Part shown: in pieces, positions 30,181-40,112 of the stretch | Layout: each line of letters opens with the position of its first letter | Position numbering within the stretch: the stretch's first letter is position 1 | Assembly: GCA_022009835.1 (NCBI GenBank) | Contig: CP091726.1 | Span: 372,001-436,000, forward strand | Length of the DNA: 64,000 nt | From: Bacilli bacterium | GTDB taxonomy: Bacteria > Bacillota_I > Bacilli_A > RF39 > UBA660 | Direction of reading: 5' to 3' | The notes under the pieces: generated by a model | Told to the model about the DNA's origin: nothing | Databases searched by the model: none | What the model saw: the letters and a program-made list of their open reading frames with translations, nothing else | Made by a program: the position numbers and the translations under genes

Positions 30181-32406
30181 ATAAGAAATGGTTTGGAATA
30201 TTTTTTCTTTTAACATTCTTCATTTTTTTATACCAAATATTAATGCAGCTTATGGTGATGTTAGATATGAAGTTACTAGTATGGAATTAAATGGTAATAA
30301 TATCAGTTTTTAAAGGATGGGCATTTATTCATAGAACACAAAATTATGTTGATTATTCTTATGCTAATAGTTCTTTTTAGAAATACTGGGGGTGGGCCAA
30401 AGAATAAAAAAATTATTGCATATGCTAATGGAAGACAGATTGATGAAAAAGAAGTTACTGGTGGTAGTGATTATAATTTTTATTGTCAAATGTATAATTT
30501 TAAACTTAAAAAGAGTGAATGTGAAAATGCTTATTATGGAAGATTTGATCCTGTTTATGGTAGTGGTTCCTTGGATGGTATGGGTAATCTATTAGGACAA
30601 GGAAGTAATAGATGTAAAGAAGGCTCTGATAGTAGAGATCAGTGTTTATATGAAGATATAGGTTTTGATATTAATTTTGATATATCTAGTTGGCATGTTT
30701 CTGAAGGAACGGAAATTACATTTGGAATTATGGTATATAATAATGACTATGGTAGATGGTCGAAAAAACTTGATCTTGGGGTTGTAGATAAAAATGCCTC
30801 TATAGATGGTAATTCTTCTCTTCAAGTTAAACCTGGTACTTTAAGTAACTATGTAAGAGTTTTCGCCACTTCAGCATTAATAAGAGCTATGGATGGTGGT
30901 TATTTGTTATTTGATCGAAATAATAGGCTTGTTGGTTCTAGTTTTGATGGCATTTGTAATTGTGGTGATTCTCCTAGATATGATTGTGCTGATTGTCACT
31001 GGAGAGTTGCTAATGGAGTGTATAGAGTAAAAAATGTAGTCAAATCTGAGACCAATGAGTTTGGATTAGATCCTGGAAAGTATGTTGTTGATCTTGGAAA
31101 TAATATTGATGGTGTTTTATGGGGTTCATGGGTCGTTTCAAATACTACCTTAGTGTTGATGTTTGGTGGAAGTGCTCCCGATAATTGTGATGTGTCTATT
31201 TCTTCAAGTTGTAATAATAGTACTAATGTGATAAGCAATTGTCAATCTAAGGAGAGTGTGACCGTTACTGATTACTCTGGTGCGCCATCAATAGGTTCTA
31301 AAAAAGTTTCGGCTAATATTAAATATAATGTAAAGCAGGATATATCGATGTCTAATATTTTGACTCCAACAACAACTTATGCTGGAGCAGGTTTTAAATT
31401 TGGAGTAATGTATTATAATTCATTTACATGGAGTAAGGAAGAACCAACTTATAGTTGTTCTGAATATGAAAGGGTGTTGGTTAGTTCTACTACGGATATA
31501 GATTATTCTGCTTCTTGGGTATGTACTGGTTATAGAACAGAAGAAGGACGAGAAGAATGTGCTAAAACTAATCCAAGACCCACTGTAACAGTTAATAAAT
31601 ATGAAAATCAATGGGTAAGTTCAAGTTGTTCTTCTGGCTATGATAGTTTAAAAAGTAGTGCTCTTTCAAGTATGGAAAATTCATTTAAGGCGAAAATTAA
31701 AAAAAGAGTGATGACTTCGAAAAATGGTATTAGTTTTTGTTTCTAATGTTAATGGTAGTAATTTAGATATTTATAATAAAGAATGTAATTATGAAGAAGA
31801 TAAAGAGAATAAAAAAATTAAAATGAGTTGTATTTTTCTATTTGCCTAATTATTCTATTTCTAATTATACTGGTAAAGTTTCTTATAATAATATTAGCTA
31901 TCCAAATAGGGGATTAAATAATAAATATTATACTCCTATTGCATGGTCAGAAGGTAAAAATCCTTATACAGTAATGGCAAAAATAGATGGTTTAAATGGT
32001 TTGAAAGAATCTTCTATTGGAACATGGAGTGAATGGGATACTGATTTGTCATGTGCTATTAATTTATATCCACTACTTGGTATACCTAAAGGGATAAGTT
32101 ATAAATATTTGTTTATATATAGACCAATTGATTTAAATAATCCATTTCCTAATAGAAATGCTGGTATGAATTGGTATGATTGGTATAATAATAGTCAAAA
32201 TAAAGATAGATTAGAAAAAAATCTTATAATAAATTACAATATCAAATTACTCTTGATAATAAGTTAGTTTCTGAAATTAAGAAATATAATAAAAAAATGA
32301 ATTAAATAATGGTGGATATTTAGATTGGAAAACGATAGATGAATTAGGTAATAGTTCATTTGTTGATGAGTATTTTAATACTAAGAGACAAAATATAGTG
32401 AAGTAG
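30177..32406 (+). CDS. Large secreted Cys-rich protein, about 740 residues
   Basis: Not recognised. Signal peptide (WFGIFFLLTFFIFFIPNINA) then a long ectodomain with more than twenty Cys, for example FYCQMYNFKLKKSEC, SFDGICNCGDSPRYDCADC and YSCSEYERV. Gly, Ser, Asn and aromatic residues are abundant and there is no terminal anchor or LPxTG signal. Frame breaks: T7 near 30,228, T5 near 30,312 and 30,377, T5 near 31,736, T5 near 31,833, A7 near 32,216 and A7 near 32,293. Position at the head of a Tad/type IV secretion cluster suggests an appendage-tip, adhesin or secreted effector; disulfides are likely. Confidence 0.6.
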
Positions 32407-32416
32407 GTGATAAATA

Positions 32417-32847
32417 ATGAAATGGTCTACAGTAACTGTAGGTGTTATGATTTTAGGAATAATAGGTGTATCAATAATACTATTATTTCAACAAATAACT
32501 ACTACTAATGAAAATGATTATTACTTACTTAAAGAGATAACAGAGGCTGCAATGATTGATTCAATAGATATTTCTCATTATAGGGAAACAGGTGAACTTA
32601 AGATAATAAGAGAGAAGTTTATAGAAAAACTTTACTAGAAGGTTTTCTGAATCAACATTGATAATAGGAACTAGTTATACGATAAAGTTTTTTTGATGTA
32701 ATGGAAATTCCACCTAAAGTATCAGTAATGATAGATACTGGTATTGAAAACTATAAAATATATAATACTGTTGATAGTTATAAAGTATTAAATAATTTAT
32801 CTGGTATTCTTGAATATGTTGGTAAGGATGGTAAAAAAAGTTCTTAG
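32417..32847 (+). CDS. Small membrane-anchored protein with pseudopilin-like start
   Basis: About 142 residues. A near-N-terminal helix (TVTVGVMILGIIGVSIILLF) then a charged ectodomain with YYLLKEITEAAMIDSID, resembling TadE/TadF-type pseudopilins in layout but without a clear processing site. Frame breaks at A5 near 32,626 and T7 near 32,690. The end at TAG 32,847 assumes the A7 at 32,833-32,839 is correct; with one fewer A it would continue into the next gene. Reading as two overlapping genes is preferred because of the internal ATG and spacing. Confidence 0.5.
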
Positions 32848-33288
32848 TACAAAGAATAATCCTTATGAGGTTAAAACATATAATAAAGATTATTATGCTA
32901 TAATTAAGAAAACTTCTAATGGTTATGATAAGTGTTTACAACTTAATGTACCTGATGAATTGATTTCTGGTAAATATAAGAATATTGTAATGAAAAACAT
33001 TAATTATCAGCGGGAAAATTATAATCAAGGAATTGTTAATTTTGCCATTTTACAAAGAGATATTGCATATAAGAATGCTGATAATGATTATGGGTACTTT
33101 TTTTACCTATTGATAAAATTGAAAAAAAATGTGTATAATGATATTAGTATAATTGAGTGTTCATCTTGTGGATATAGAGGGGATTATTGTGTAAATATTA
33201 ATTCTTCTGGTGGTTCAAGAGATTATGCAATTTTTTTAAATATATGATAACATGGCAATATGAAGATTATAAATATAAATTAAGTTAA
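32829..33288 (+). CDS. Hypothetical Cys-containing protein of the secretion cluster
   Basis: Not recognised. About 150 residues, starting MVKKVLSTKNNPYEV, with KKTSNGYDKCLQLNVPD and a Cys cluster ECSSCGYRGDYC near the C-terminus. No obvious signal peptide of its own, which leaves open that it is the C-terminal part of the preceding protein, exposed outside the cell. Frame breaks at T7 near 33,094, A8 near 33,123 and T7 near 33,231. The cpaB-like gene follows after a good AAGGAGG site. Confidence 0.45.
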
Positions 33289-33309
33289 TAAAAAAAGGAG
33301 GAAAAAAAT

Positions 33310-34137
33310 ATGAATAACTTAAAAGCTTCGATGAAGAAATTTCTTGGTAACAAAAATACTGTTACCATATTGGGGATAGTATTATGTTTAGTAGTACTAT
33401 ATGTTGGTTATAACTATCGTATTAATGCAAAGGTTGAATTAGTAGAGGTTCCTTATGCTACTAAAACTATTCAACCGAGAACTTATATTACTAAGGATAT
33501 GATAGGAACTATGAATGTACCAAAATCGTTTTTAGTAGGTAGGTATTATAATAATGCTAATGCTATTGTTGGTAAGTATACTAATTATAATACTATTATA
33601 GCAAAGGGAAGTTTATTCTATGCTGATTTGGTTGTATCTAAAGATGAATTACCTGACTCAGCATTTGCAGAAGTACCAGAGGGTTATACTGTTATAAACT
33701 ATCCAGTTAATATTGCTACTACTTATGCTAATTCAATGGCTCCGGGTAGTTATATTAATATCTATTATAAATCACTTGATGATAATGGTAAAATAATGTT
33801 TGGTAAGTTTATTAGTAATATTAAGGTTCTTGATGTTAAGGATTCTTCTGGTCAACATGTATTTGAGAATAGTGAAGAGACTAGAACTCCTGCTTATATG
33901 TTATTTGCAGTACCTGAAGAGACACACTTATTATTAAGAAAAGCTTTATATTTAACTAAGTATTCTGTTGAATTAATATTAGTTCCTAATACTGCTACTT
34001 TAACTGATAGTGATAAGGTTAATGTTAGTAGCTCTGATATTGAAAGTTTTATTAATGATAAGACAGAATTTGTTGATGTAACTGATTTACCTAATATTAG
34101 TGATCAAGTTCAAGAAAAAGATGATAAGACTGAATAG
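33310..34137 (+). CDS. CpaB/RcpC-like pilus assembly protein (SAF domain)
   Basis: Tad-pilus envelope component. One helix (VTILGIVLCLVVLYVGYNYR) then a SAF-like domain: VPYATKTIQPRTYITKDMIG followed by FYADLVVSKDELPDS and a CpaB-type second domain with VNIATTYANSMAPGSYINIY. 275 residues, intact. It directly precedes the cpaF-like ATPase, as in Tad loci. The fit to CpaB is by motif order and context rather than strong identity. Confidence 0.78.
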   Translation: MNNLKASMKKFLGNKNTVTILGIVLCLVVLYVGYNYRINAKVELVEVPYATKTIQPRTYITKDMIGTMNVPKSFLVGRYYNNANAIVGKYTNYNTIIAKGSLFYADLVVSKDELPDSAFAEVPEGYTVINYPVNIATTYANSMAPGSYINIYYKSLDDNGKIMFGKFISNIKVLDVKDSSGQHVFENSEETRTPAYMLFAVPEETHLLLRKALYLTKYSVELILVPNTATLTDSDKVNVSSSDIESFINDKTEFVDVTDLPNISDQVQEKDDKTE

Positions 34138-34164
34138 TTAAATTAAGAGTAAGGAGGGCAAAAT

Positions 34165-35496
34165 ATGGATGAGATGTTTACCCAGATAGATTTTGGTCCG
34201 CTAAAACCTTTCTTGGAAAATGATGATATTACCGATATTTCTTATAGTAATAATGGTCAGGTTTGGTTAAAGAGTTTATCACAAGGTGTATATAGAGTAG
34301 AGAACACTGGTATTGATAATCCTTTAATGGAAAAGATAGCGTTTCAGTGTGCTAATACAATGGGAAAGTCATTTAATATGGCAAATCCATTTCTAGATGC
34401 TGAGTCTGCTGAACTGAGAATGAATTTTGTTCATGACTCAATAGCTAAAAATGGTATTGCTGTACTTATAAGAAAAACCCCAGCTAAAATAAGATTACAA
34501 AAAGAAAAGATAATTGCGGATGATTATATAAGACTTAATATTCATGATTTTCTACTTAAATGTGTTGAAGGACATTGTAACATATTAGTAAGTGGTGAAA
34601 CTGGTTCAGGTAAAACAGAGTTTATTAAGTATTTGGCTGCTCATACAAAAGAAAATGAGAAAATAATAACAATAGAGGATACTTTAGAGTTACATTTGGA
34701 TAAGATATTTCCTCATAGAGATATTGTTGCTATGAAGACTAATAATATTGCTTCATACTCAGATGTTCTTGTTACTTGTATGAGACAGAATCCTAGATGG
34801 ATTTTATTATCCGAGGTAAGAAGTGCCGAAGCGGTTATGGCTGTTCGTAATAGTATTTCCTCGGGTCATAATATTTTATCTACTATTCATGCAGACAAAG
34901 CTGAATCTATTCCTAGTAGGTTATATAGTTTGCTTGAAACGAATCAGGATGTTAGTCAGTTCTTGGCTACTATTCATAGATATGTTCAACTTGGTGTACA
35001 TATTAAGGCTTATTATAGTCAAAAATATAAGAACTTTCATAGGGAGGTTTCTGAAGTAGTAGAATTTTATGTTACTGATGATAATAAACCAGAATATAAG
35101 ATTCTTTATAGAAAGACTCCTGATGGTCATGAGACTACTGCTAATCCTAGTAAGCATTTATTAGACTATTTGGAAAGTCAGGGTGTAATAATGCCTCCAG
35201 ATATTCTTGTTAAAGAAGAATTTAAGGATGGTAGTGTTAATAATGAGACTAATGATTTTGTAGTAGATAATAGCAGTGCAGTTAGTAATGCTCAGATACC
35301 TAGTAATACTAATATACAAAGTAATGTTACTAGTCAAAGTATTTTAGGTGGAATTGCTGGGCAATATCAGAATATGCAACCTGGACAAGCCATGCAGAAT
35401 ACTATTAATCAAAATGTTAATGGTATTCCAAATATTTATGGTACGCAGACTGTAACTCCTAGTGGAGTAAATGTAATGAGTATAAATAATAGTTAA
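34165..35496 (+). CDS. CpaF/TadA-family secretion ATPase
   Basis: Hexameric type II/IV secretion ATPase that would power the Tad-like system and possibly stand in for VirB11. The N-terminal domain (MNFVHDSIAKNGIAVLIRK) precedes Walker A VSGETGSGKTEFIK near residue 143, the Asp box TIEDTLELHLD, Walker B WILLSEVRSAE near 212 and the His box HNILSTIHAD. The usual GE of GEVRG is SEVRS here. 443 residues, intact, with an unusual Gln/Asn-rich C-terminal tail of about 100 residues after the ATPase. GGAGGGC precedes the start. Confidence 0.9.
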   Translation: MDEMFTQIDFGPLKPFLENDDITDISYSNNGQVWLKSLSQGVYRVENTGIDNPLMEKIAFQCANTMGKSFNMANPFLDAESAELRMNFVHDSIAKNGIAVLIRKTPAKIRLQKEKIIADDYIRLNIHDFLLKCVEGHCNILVSGETGSGKTEFIKYLAAHTKENEKIITIEDTLELHLDKIFPHRDIVAMKTNNIASYSDVLVTCMRQNPRWILLSEVRSAEAVMAVRNSISSGHNILSTIHADKAESIPSRLYSLLETNQDVSQFLATIHRYVQLGVHIKAYYSQKYKNFHREVSEVVEFYVTDDNKPEYKILYRKTPDGHETTANPSKHLLDYLESQGVIMPPDILVKEEFKDGSVNNETNDFVVDNSSAVSNAQIPSNTNIQSNVTSQSILGGIAGQYQNMQPGQAMQNTINQNVNGIPNIYGTQTVTPSGVNVMSINNS

Positions 35497-35510
35497 GGGT
35501 AGGTGATATA

Positions 35511-36406
35511 ATGGAAATAGTTTTGGTAGGAGTTATTATAATATTTATAATATCTTATCGTACAAAACAAGGTGAATCTGTATATAAGTTTATTTCAGAA
35601 ACTGCTGTTAATACTTATAGAAAATTGGAACCTTACTCCTTTAAAGTAATGAGAGATAAAGTAAAAGAACTAGGACTAGAATATACACCTAGACAATATT
35701 TATTTCAAATACTAGCTTTTGCTGGATTATCTGGTGGAATAAGTTATCTATACTTTTATAATATATTTATAAGTGTCATTTATATTTTAATAGCGGTATC
35801 TTTTATACCATATGTTACTTATTTAAGATGTAAAAGGCAATATAGTGAATATTTATTTGAACAAGTACAGGTATATTGTACTAATACGATAATGGAGTTT
35901 GCTACTACTGGGGCCTTTGTTAAGTCATTAGAGGGAGTAGTGGAATCAGGTATATTGGAAGAACCTTTGGTATCTGATGTTAAGACAATGATAGCATTAT
36001 CTTATGAGAAGGGTGATGTCTATGATTCAATTAAGTATATGGATACTAAATATCCATACTATATGGTTAAAAATATGCATCAATTATTTTTACAGGTAAC
36101 TAAAGAGGGTGCTAAGGATACGGAAGAAACTTTTGAGAATATGTTATCTGATATTGATATCTTAGTAGAGGGTGTATATAGAGATAGAACTGATAGAGCA
36201 GCATTTCATAAACAATTTATTACTTTTGGTGTTTCTTTATATGGTATGGTTGCTCTTATACAATTACTTATTGGTCAAGAAACTTATATTGCTATGATAG
36301 ATAATTTTTTTAATTAGATTATTTGTTCATGGTGTAGTTATAATTAATAGTTGTTTTTCTCTTGAATGGAGAAAAATATTACAACGAGAATGTAGGTGCT
36401 GAATAA
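35511..36406 (+). CDS. TadB-like pilus assembly membrane protein (T2SF)
   Basis: Inner-membrane platform protein of the Tad system. An N-terminal helix, a central pair (LAFAGLSGGISYLYFY, FISVIYILIAVSFI), a cytoplasmic T2SF domain with EFATTGAFVKSLEGVVESG and EKGDVYDSIKYMD, and a C-terminal helix. The intact frame stops at 36,317 in a T7; with one fewer T there and one fewer in the T5 near 36,354 it extends to VGAE and a stop overlapping the next ATG (TAATG), the better ending. About 298 residues after repair. Confidence 0.82.
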
Positions 36407-37197
36407 TGTATTTGGAACTTATTATTGTTACAGTTATTGTCTTCTATATATTTATTGTTAATAAGAAGATAAAGACTTCATTCTTTAGTAGTAATAGTAG
36501 GCTATGTAATATATTGAAAGAGAAAGATTATGATTTTCTTTTGATTGCTAAATATGGTGATAGGGTATATGATCCTAATGAAGTATTTATGAAAAGAGTT
36601 AGAAATGGTGTTTTAGTGGCTATTGGTCTAATATTTGTATTCGTTTCTAATATGAGTTATTTAGCTGTTATTATTGCTTTAGTAATTGGGTATATTACAT
36701 TTAAGTATCAGTATCTTGGATTAAAGAAATGGTATAAGAGTCATTTAAATTATATTGATTCATTACTTCCATATTATTTAAAAACATTAGAAGTATTGAT
36801 TCATCATTATACTGTGCCAGTAGCTCTTGCTAAAAGTGTTGATGATGCTCCTGAAGTATTTAGACCAGGACTTAAGAGAATGCTTAGTAAGATAGAGGCT
36901 GGTGATCAATCTATTGATCCTTATATGGATTTTGCTAAGGAGTATCCAGTAAGGGATTCAATGAGAATGATGAGATTGTTATATAGATTAGGACTTGGTG
37001 AACAAGAAAAGAAACATCAGCAATTGGTATCTTTTTCTAGATCAGTATCTTCTCTTCAGGCTAAGGCTAGGGAAATGAAATACAAAGCTAGACTTGATAC
37101 AATGGAGAAGAAAACTTTGGTAATGATGGTTGTTACTGGAGCAGGTTCTTTAATACTATTATTGATTTCAATTTTTATGTTGATAACATCAGTATAA
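36406..37197 (+). CDS. TadC-like pilus assembly membrane protein (T2SF)
   Basis: Second platform protein, pairing with the TadB-like one. N-terminal helix (LIIVTVIVFYIFIVN), a central pair of helices, the T2SF cytoplasmic domain with LPYYLKTLEVLIHHYTVPVA and IEAGDQSIDPYMDFAKEYP, and a C-terminal helix (LVMMVVTGAGSLILLLISIF). 263 residues, intact. Translation is coupled to tadB by overlap. Confidence 0.82.
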   Translation: MYLELIIVTVIVFYIFIVNKKIKTSFFSSNSRLCNILKEKDYDFLLIAKYGDRVYDPNEVFMKRVRNGVLVAIGLIFVFVSNMSYLAVIIALVIGYITFKYQYLGLKKWYKSHLNYIDSLLPYYLKTLEVLIHHYTVPVALAKSVDDAPEVFRPGLKRMLSKIEAGDQSIDPYMDFAKEYPVRDSMRMMRLLYRLGLGEQEKKHQQLVSFSRSVSSLQAKAREMKYKARLDTMEKKTLVMMVVTGAGSLILLLISIFMLITSV

Positions 37198-37255
37198 AAA
37201 TTTGGAATATATCAAAAAAGAATAAAAAAATGTATATAAGAAAGAAGGTGAGATA

Positions 37256-37438
37256 ATGAAAGAAGCAACAGGTGAAGTATCAATGACTGTTATTACTATT
37301 GTACTTTTAGTAGCAGTATTAGGTATTGGTATGGTTTTATTCGGTAAAGATGATTCTCCAGCTAGAAAGTGGATTAATGATACATTTAATAATATTAAAG
37401 GTACTACTGATGGAAATGTTGGAGACATTAATGGTTAA
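37256..37438 (+). CDS. Flp-like major pilin candidate
   Basis: 60 residues, intact, after GAAGGTG. MKEATGEVSMTVITIVLLVAVLG: a short charged leader, then a hydrophobic core starting after a possible Gly-containing cut site (TGEVS), then a polar tail (WINDTFNNIKGTTDGNVG). The size and layout match Flp/Fap pilins. It lies right after tadC, a normal place. The prepilin peptidase (TadV/CpaA) was not found in the window. Confidence 0.7.
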   Translation: MKEATGEVSMTVITIVLLVAVLGIGMVLFGKDDSPARKWINDTFNNIKGTTDGNVGDING

Positions 37439-37463
37439 TTAAGATTAAAGTGGGTGAAAATTA

Positions 37464-37910
37464 ATGAGAGATTCAGTTGGTGGAACATTTATGATATATG
37501 TGCTTATTGTCTTTCTGGCTGTTTATATTGTCTTTGTAGCAGTGGCATTTAATTATGCTAGAGCTTTTAGAGTAAAAGACAAAATAATGGATATTATTGA
37601 ACAGAATGAGGGTATTAGTGATTTTAGTAATACTTCAGGAGAGATTGGACAAATAGAATCTTATTTAAATAAGATATCATATAGGGTAAATGGTATAAGT
37701 GAAAGTAATTGTAATGGTTTTGATTATATAAATGAAGATAGAGGTTATTGTATAGCAAAAAAGACTAGTGATAGTAGTATAGATAATAGTATTACTAATG
37801 AATATTATAAAGTTAGAACTTTTGTTTATATAGAATTTCCATTTTTAAAATTGCAATTTACTATACCTATAAATGGGGAAACTAGAAGAGTAGATAAGAT
37901 TACTAGTTAA
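37464..37910 (+). CDS. TadE-like pseudopilin
   Basis: 148 residues, intact. MRDSVGGTFMIYVLIVFLAV resembles TadE-type pseudopilins: a short leader with Gly-Gly followed by a hydrophobic segment and VAVAFNYARAFRVKDKI, then a Cys-containing ectodomain (SNCNGFDYINEDRGYCIAK). Located between the pilin and the CpaE-like gene. A minor pilin or tip role is inferred. Confidence 0.65.
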   Translation: MRDSVGGTFMIYVLIVFLAVYIVFVAVAFNYARAFRVKDKIMDIIEQNEGISDFSNTSGEIGQIESYLNKISYRVNGISESNCNGFDYINEDRGYCIAKKTSDSSIDNSITNEYYKVRTFVYIEFPFLKLQFTIPINGETRRVDKITS

Positions 37911-37927
37911 AGAAAGGATAAAAAGTT

Positions 37928-38937
37928 ATGGATACAGTAGTGGGAAATAAATATATTAGTATATTAAATGAACTTAATATAGAAGTATCTAAAAAAATAG
38001 AGGGTGAATTTGAAGCAAGTGAAATTATTAATACTTTTCAAAAATTACTTCTTTAATAAGATGTTTTTTTAGATATTACTGCGATTAAAAAAATTATAAA
38101 GATTTAACTAATTTGCAAAAAGTTATCAATGGGTATTAATATGGATAAGGTTATACTTCTTTTAGATGCTGAAGATCCTATAAGTGATTCTAGTTTCTTT
38201 CTATCTAAATTAGTAGGTATGGGAATATATAATTTTACCAAAGATAAAAATAATTTAATGTATCTATATACTAATCCTAATCTTTATAGAGATGTTGCTT
38301 ATTTACAAAATGTCTCATTAAGTGAAGAACATAAGGAGTTATCTGGTAATCAGTCAGTTCAAAAGAGGGTTTTAGGCATTAAGAATGTTACAGATTCTGC
38401 TGGTGCTACTAGTTTGATATTTATGCTTAAAAAAGTATTAAATGAACAATATAATGTTATGGCTTTAGAATTAGATAAGAGAGATTTTTACTTATTTTAA
38501 TGATAAGAATATGCTTAGTATTAGAGAAGATGAATTAAATAATAATATTAATAGATATGATGCAGAAGTATTTTTAGTTGATTTAAATAAGGCTAAAAAA
38601 GAATCTTCTTGTACTGATGTATTATATTTGATAGAACCTTCTACTTTGAAATTGAATAAGTTAATGACAATTAATCCAAGAATTCTTAATGAACTTAGAG
38701 ATAAGAAGGTAGTATTAAATAAGAGTCTTTTATCAGAAGATGATATTGCTGATTTTGAAGTTGAGTCAGGAATAAAGGTATTCTTTAATATGCCTCCAGT
38801 TAATGATAAGAAGGATAATAGCAAGAAATTGTCAAAATTACTTGGTATGCTTGGTTATGTAAAAAGTAGTTAGTACTGATGATGAAGAGGAAGATGAAAA
38901 GAAAAAGCATTTTTTTGATTTATTTAGATTTAAATAA
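37928..38937 (+). CDS. CpaE-like ATPase-related protein with altered P-loop
   Basis: Divergent relative of the CpaE/TadZ polar localisation protein. A receiver-like N-terminal half includes VILLLDAEDPISDSSFFLSK, then GIKNVTDSAGATSLIFMLKK occupies the P-loop position; the canonical GGxGKT is replaced by DSAGATS, so ATP binding may be lost. Later QLxxD-type stretch VFLVDLNKAKKESSC. A Lys/Asp/Glu-rich tail ends FFDLFRFK. Frame breaks at A5 near 38,040, T7 near 38,065, A7 near 38,088, A5 near 38,118, T5 near 38,487 and A5 near 38,862. About 330 residues. Confidence 0.65.
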
Positions 38938-38959
38938 AAAAAGTGTATATGTTTACAAA

Positions 38960-38997
38960 GATAAAAAGTAAAATAATTGACTTTTTATCTTTTTTTA
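38960..38997 (+). terminator. Terminator at the end of the Tad-like part
   Basis: GATAAAAAGT and ACTTTTTATC form a 10-base stem followed by seven T. It separates the Tad-like genes from the type IV secretion genes. Confidence 0.9.
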
Positions 38998-39006
38998 GTG
39001 TATGAT
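38977..39006 (+). promoter_or_regulatory. Promoter of the first VirB2-like gene
   Basis: TTGACT (38977-38982), an 18-base spacer and TATGAT (39001-39006). The -35 is inside the terminator stem, a compact terminator-promoter arrangement. Confidence 0.7.
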
Positions 39007-39031
39007 ATATTTAGATTTAAGGAGGGAAATT

Positions 39032-39364
39032 ATGTATTTATTAGCAGGAGCAGATATTTGTAGTAATCCTAGCTTGGCACCTTTATGGAATATTGTAGGA
39101 ACAGTAATAAATATTATTTGGATAGGAGTACCTATATTATTAATTATATTAGGATCTATTGATTTAGGTAAAGCAGTAATTTCAAGTAAAGAAGATGAAG
39201 TTAAGAAAGCTAAGAAATCACTTTTAAATAGACTTATTTATGCTGTGCTTGTTTTCTGTGTTGTTTGGATTGTTCAAATAGTAATGGATGCAATTAGCAA
39301 GATTGGTATTGAAGTAACTGATACTACTTCATGGGCAGCTTGTTGGAAACAAATAAGATCTTAA
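39032..39364 (+). CDS. VirB2/TrbC-like pilin or channel protein
   Basis: 110 residues, intact, after GGAGGG. Two helices: NIVGTVINIIWIGVPILLIILGSIDLGKAVI and LIYAVLVFCVVWIVQIVMDAI flank a charged loop SSKEDEVKKAKKSLLNR, the pattern of Gram-positive TrbC/VirB2 proteins. N-terminal Cys (DICSNP) and a second near the end. It shares the block P(I/L)LLI..G..D...KAV..SKEDE/D..KK with the C-terminal part of the gene at 41,769, so they are paralogues. Flanked by terminators, so made as its own message. Confidence 0.72.
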   Translation: MYLLAGADICSNPSLAPLWNIVGTVINIIWIGVPILLIILGSIDLGKAVISSKEDEVKKAKKSLLNRLIYAVLVFCVVWIVQIVMDAISKIGIEVTDTTSWAACWKQIRS

Positions 39365-39378
39365 TTATAAATATTTTT

Positions 39379-39407
39379 AGAAATCATGAAAAAATGATTT
39401 CTTTTTT
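39379..39407 (+). terminator. Terminator after the VirB2-like gene
   Basis: AGAAATCAT, loop GAAAAA, ATGATTTCT and T run. A near-identical stem occurs at 41683-41704. Confidence 0.9.
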
Positions 39408-39433
39408 AGTATAAAAAAATGTACTTAAAATAC

Positions 39434-39463
39434 TTGACATTTGGTAAATTTTTGGAATAATAA
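39434..39463 (+). promoter_or_regulatory. Promoter
   Basis: TTGACA at 39434-39439 with TAATAA about 18 bases downstream. Confidence 0.55.
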
Positions 39464-39544
39464 TAGTAGCCAGTTTTTGAAAAGAAGGTGATGTTATAAC
39501 TAAAAAAACAAAAGATAGAGACAAAAAAATATATGAGTTGTTAG

Positions 39545-40086
39545 GTGTCAAAATATTTAAAAAAACTTGTATTTAGATTAGAAAAGATAATTCATAGAAA
39601 AGATAAAGGCCAAAATATAAATTATCATATTAAGAATAGTATTACCAAAGAGTCTATTGATAGTTTTAGAAAGTATTTATACTTTAATGGCTATATTCAT
39701 ACTAGAAATATTATAAAAGGCATTGCAGCTATATTTATAATGATAATTTTTAGTGTACATCCTATATTTGTAATTATTTTATTACTATTACTTATTAAGG
39801 ATGCGTATTGTATTATGCTTCAGAGATATAATTGGATTAAACTAAATTGCACGGAGAATAAATTAAACGTTAGAGAGGAAAGACAAATTGCAAGAAAAAC
39901 TAGTAAAATAGATAATGAAGTACTAAAAGAAAAAAATTAAAACTAAATGCATTAATGAAGAAGAATTAATTGAAGAATTAAAAAAATTGAGAAATTATTT
40001 ATTAAACATTAATAATGATAATTGTATTTTTAAACGATTCAATAATTCAAATTACTGATATTACAAAAAAAGATATTAAAAAGTAG
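39545..40086 (+). CDS. Hypothetical two-helix membrane protein
   Basis: Not recognised. About 180 residues: basic N-terminal part (LEKIIHRKDKGQNINYHIK), two close helices (IAAIFIMIIFSVHPIFVIILLLLL) and a charged C-terminal half (EEELIEELKKLRNYLLNI). The start is uncertain: GTG 39545 is in frame, but a better ribosome site (GAAGGTG) lies near 39,486 with breaks between. Further breaks at A7 near 39,932 and T5 near 40,032. First of three unexplained genes that separate the two VirB2-like genes. Confidence 0.45.
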
Positions 40087-40112
40087 AGTGTTGAAGAAGA
40101 GGAGTGACAATA

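Noticed and set aside
32417..33288. One continuous protein instead of two
   Set aside because: Possible if the A7 at 32,833 is one base too long, but the overlapping start and two domain types made two genes the more cautious reading; kept open in the entries.
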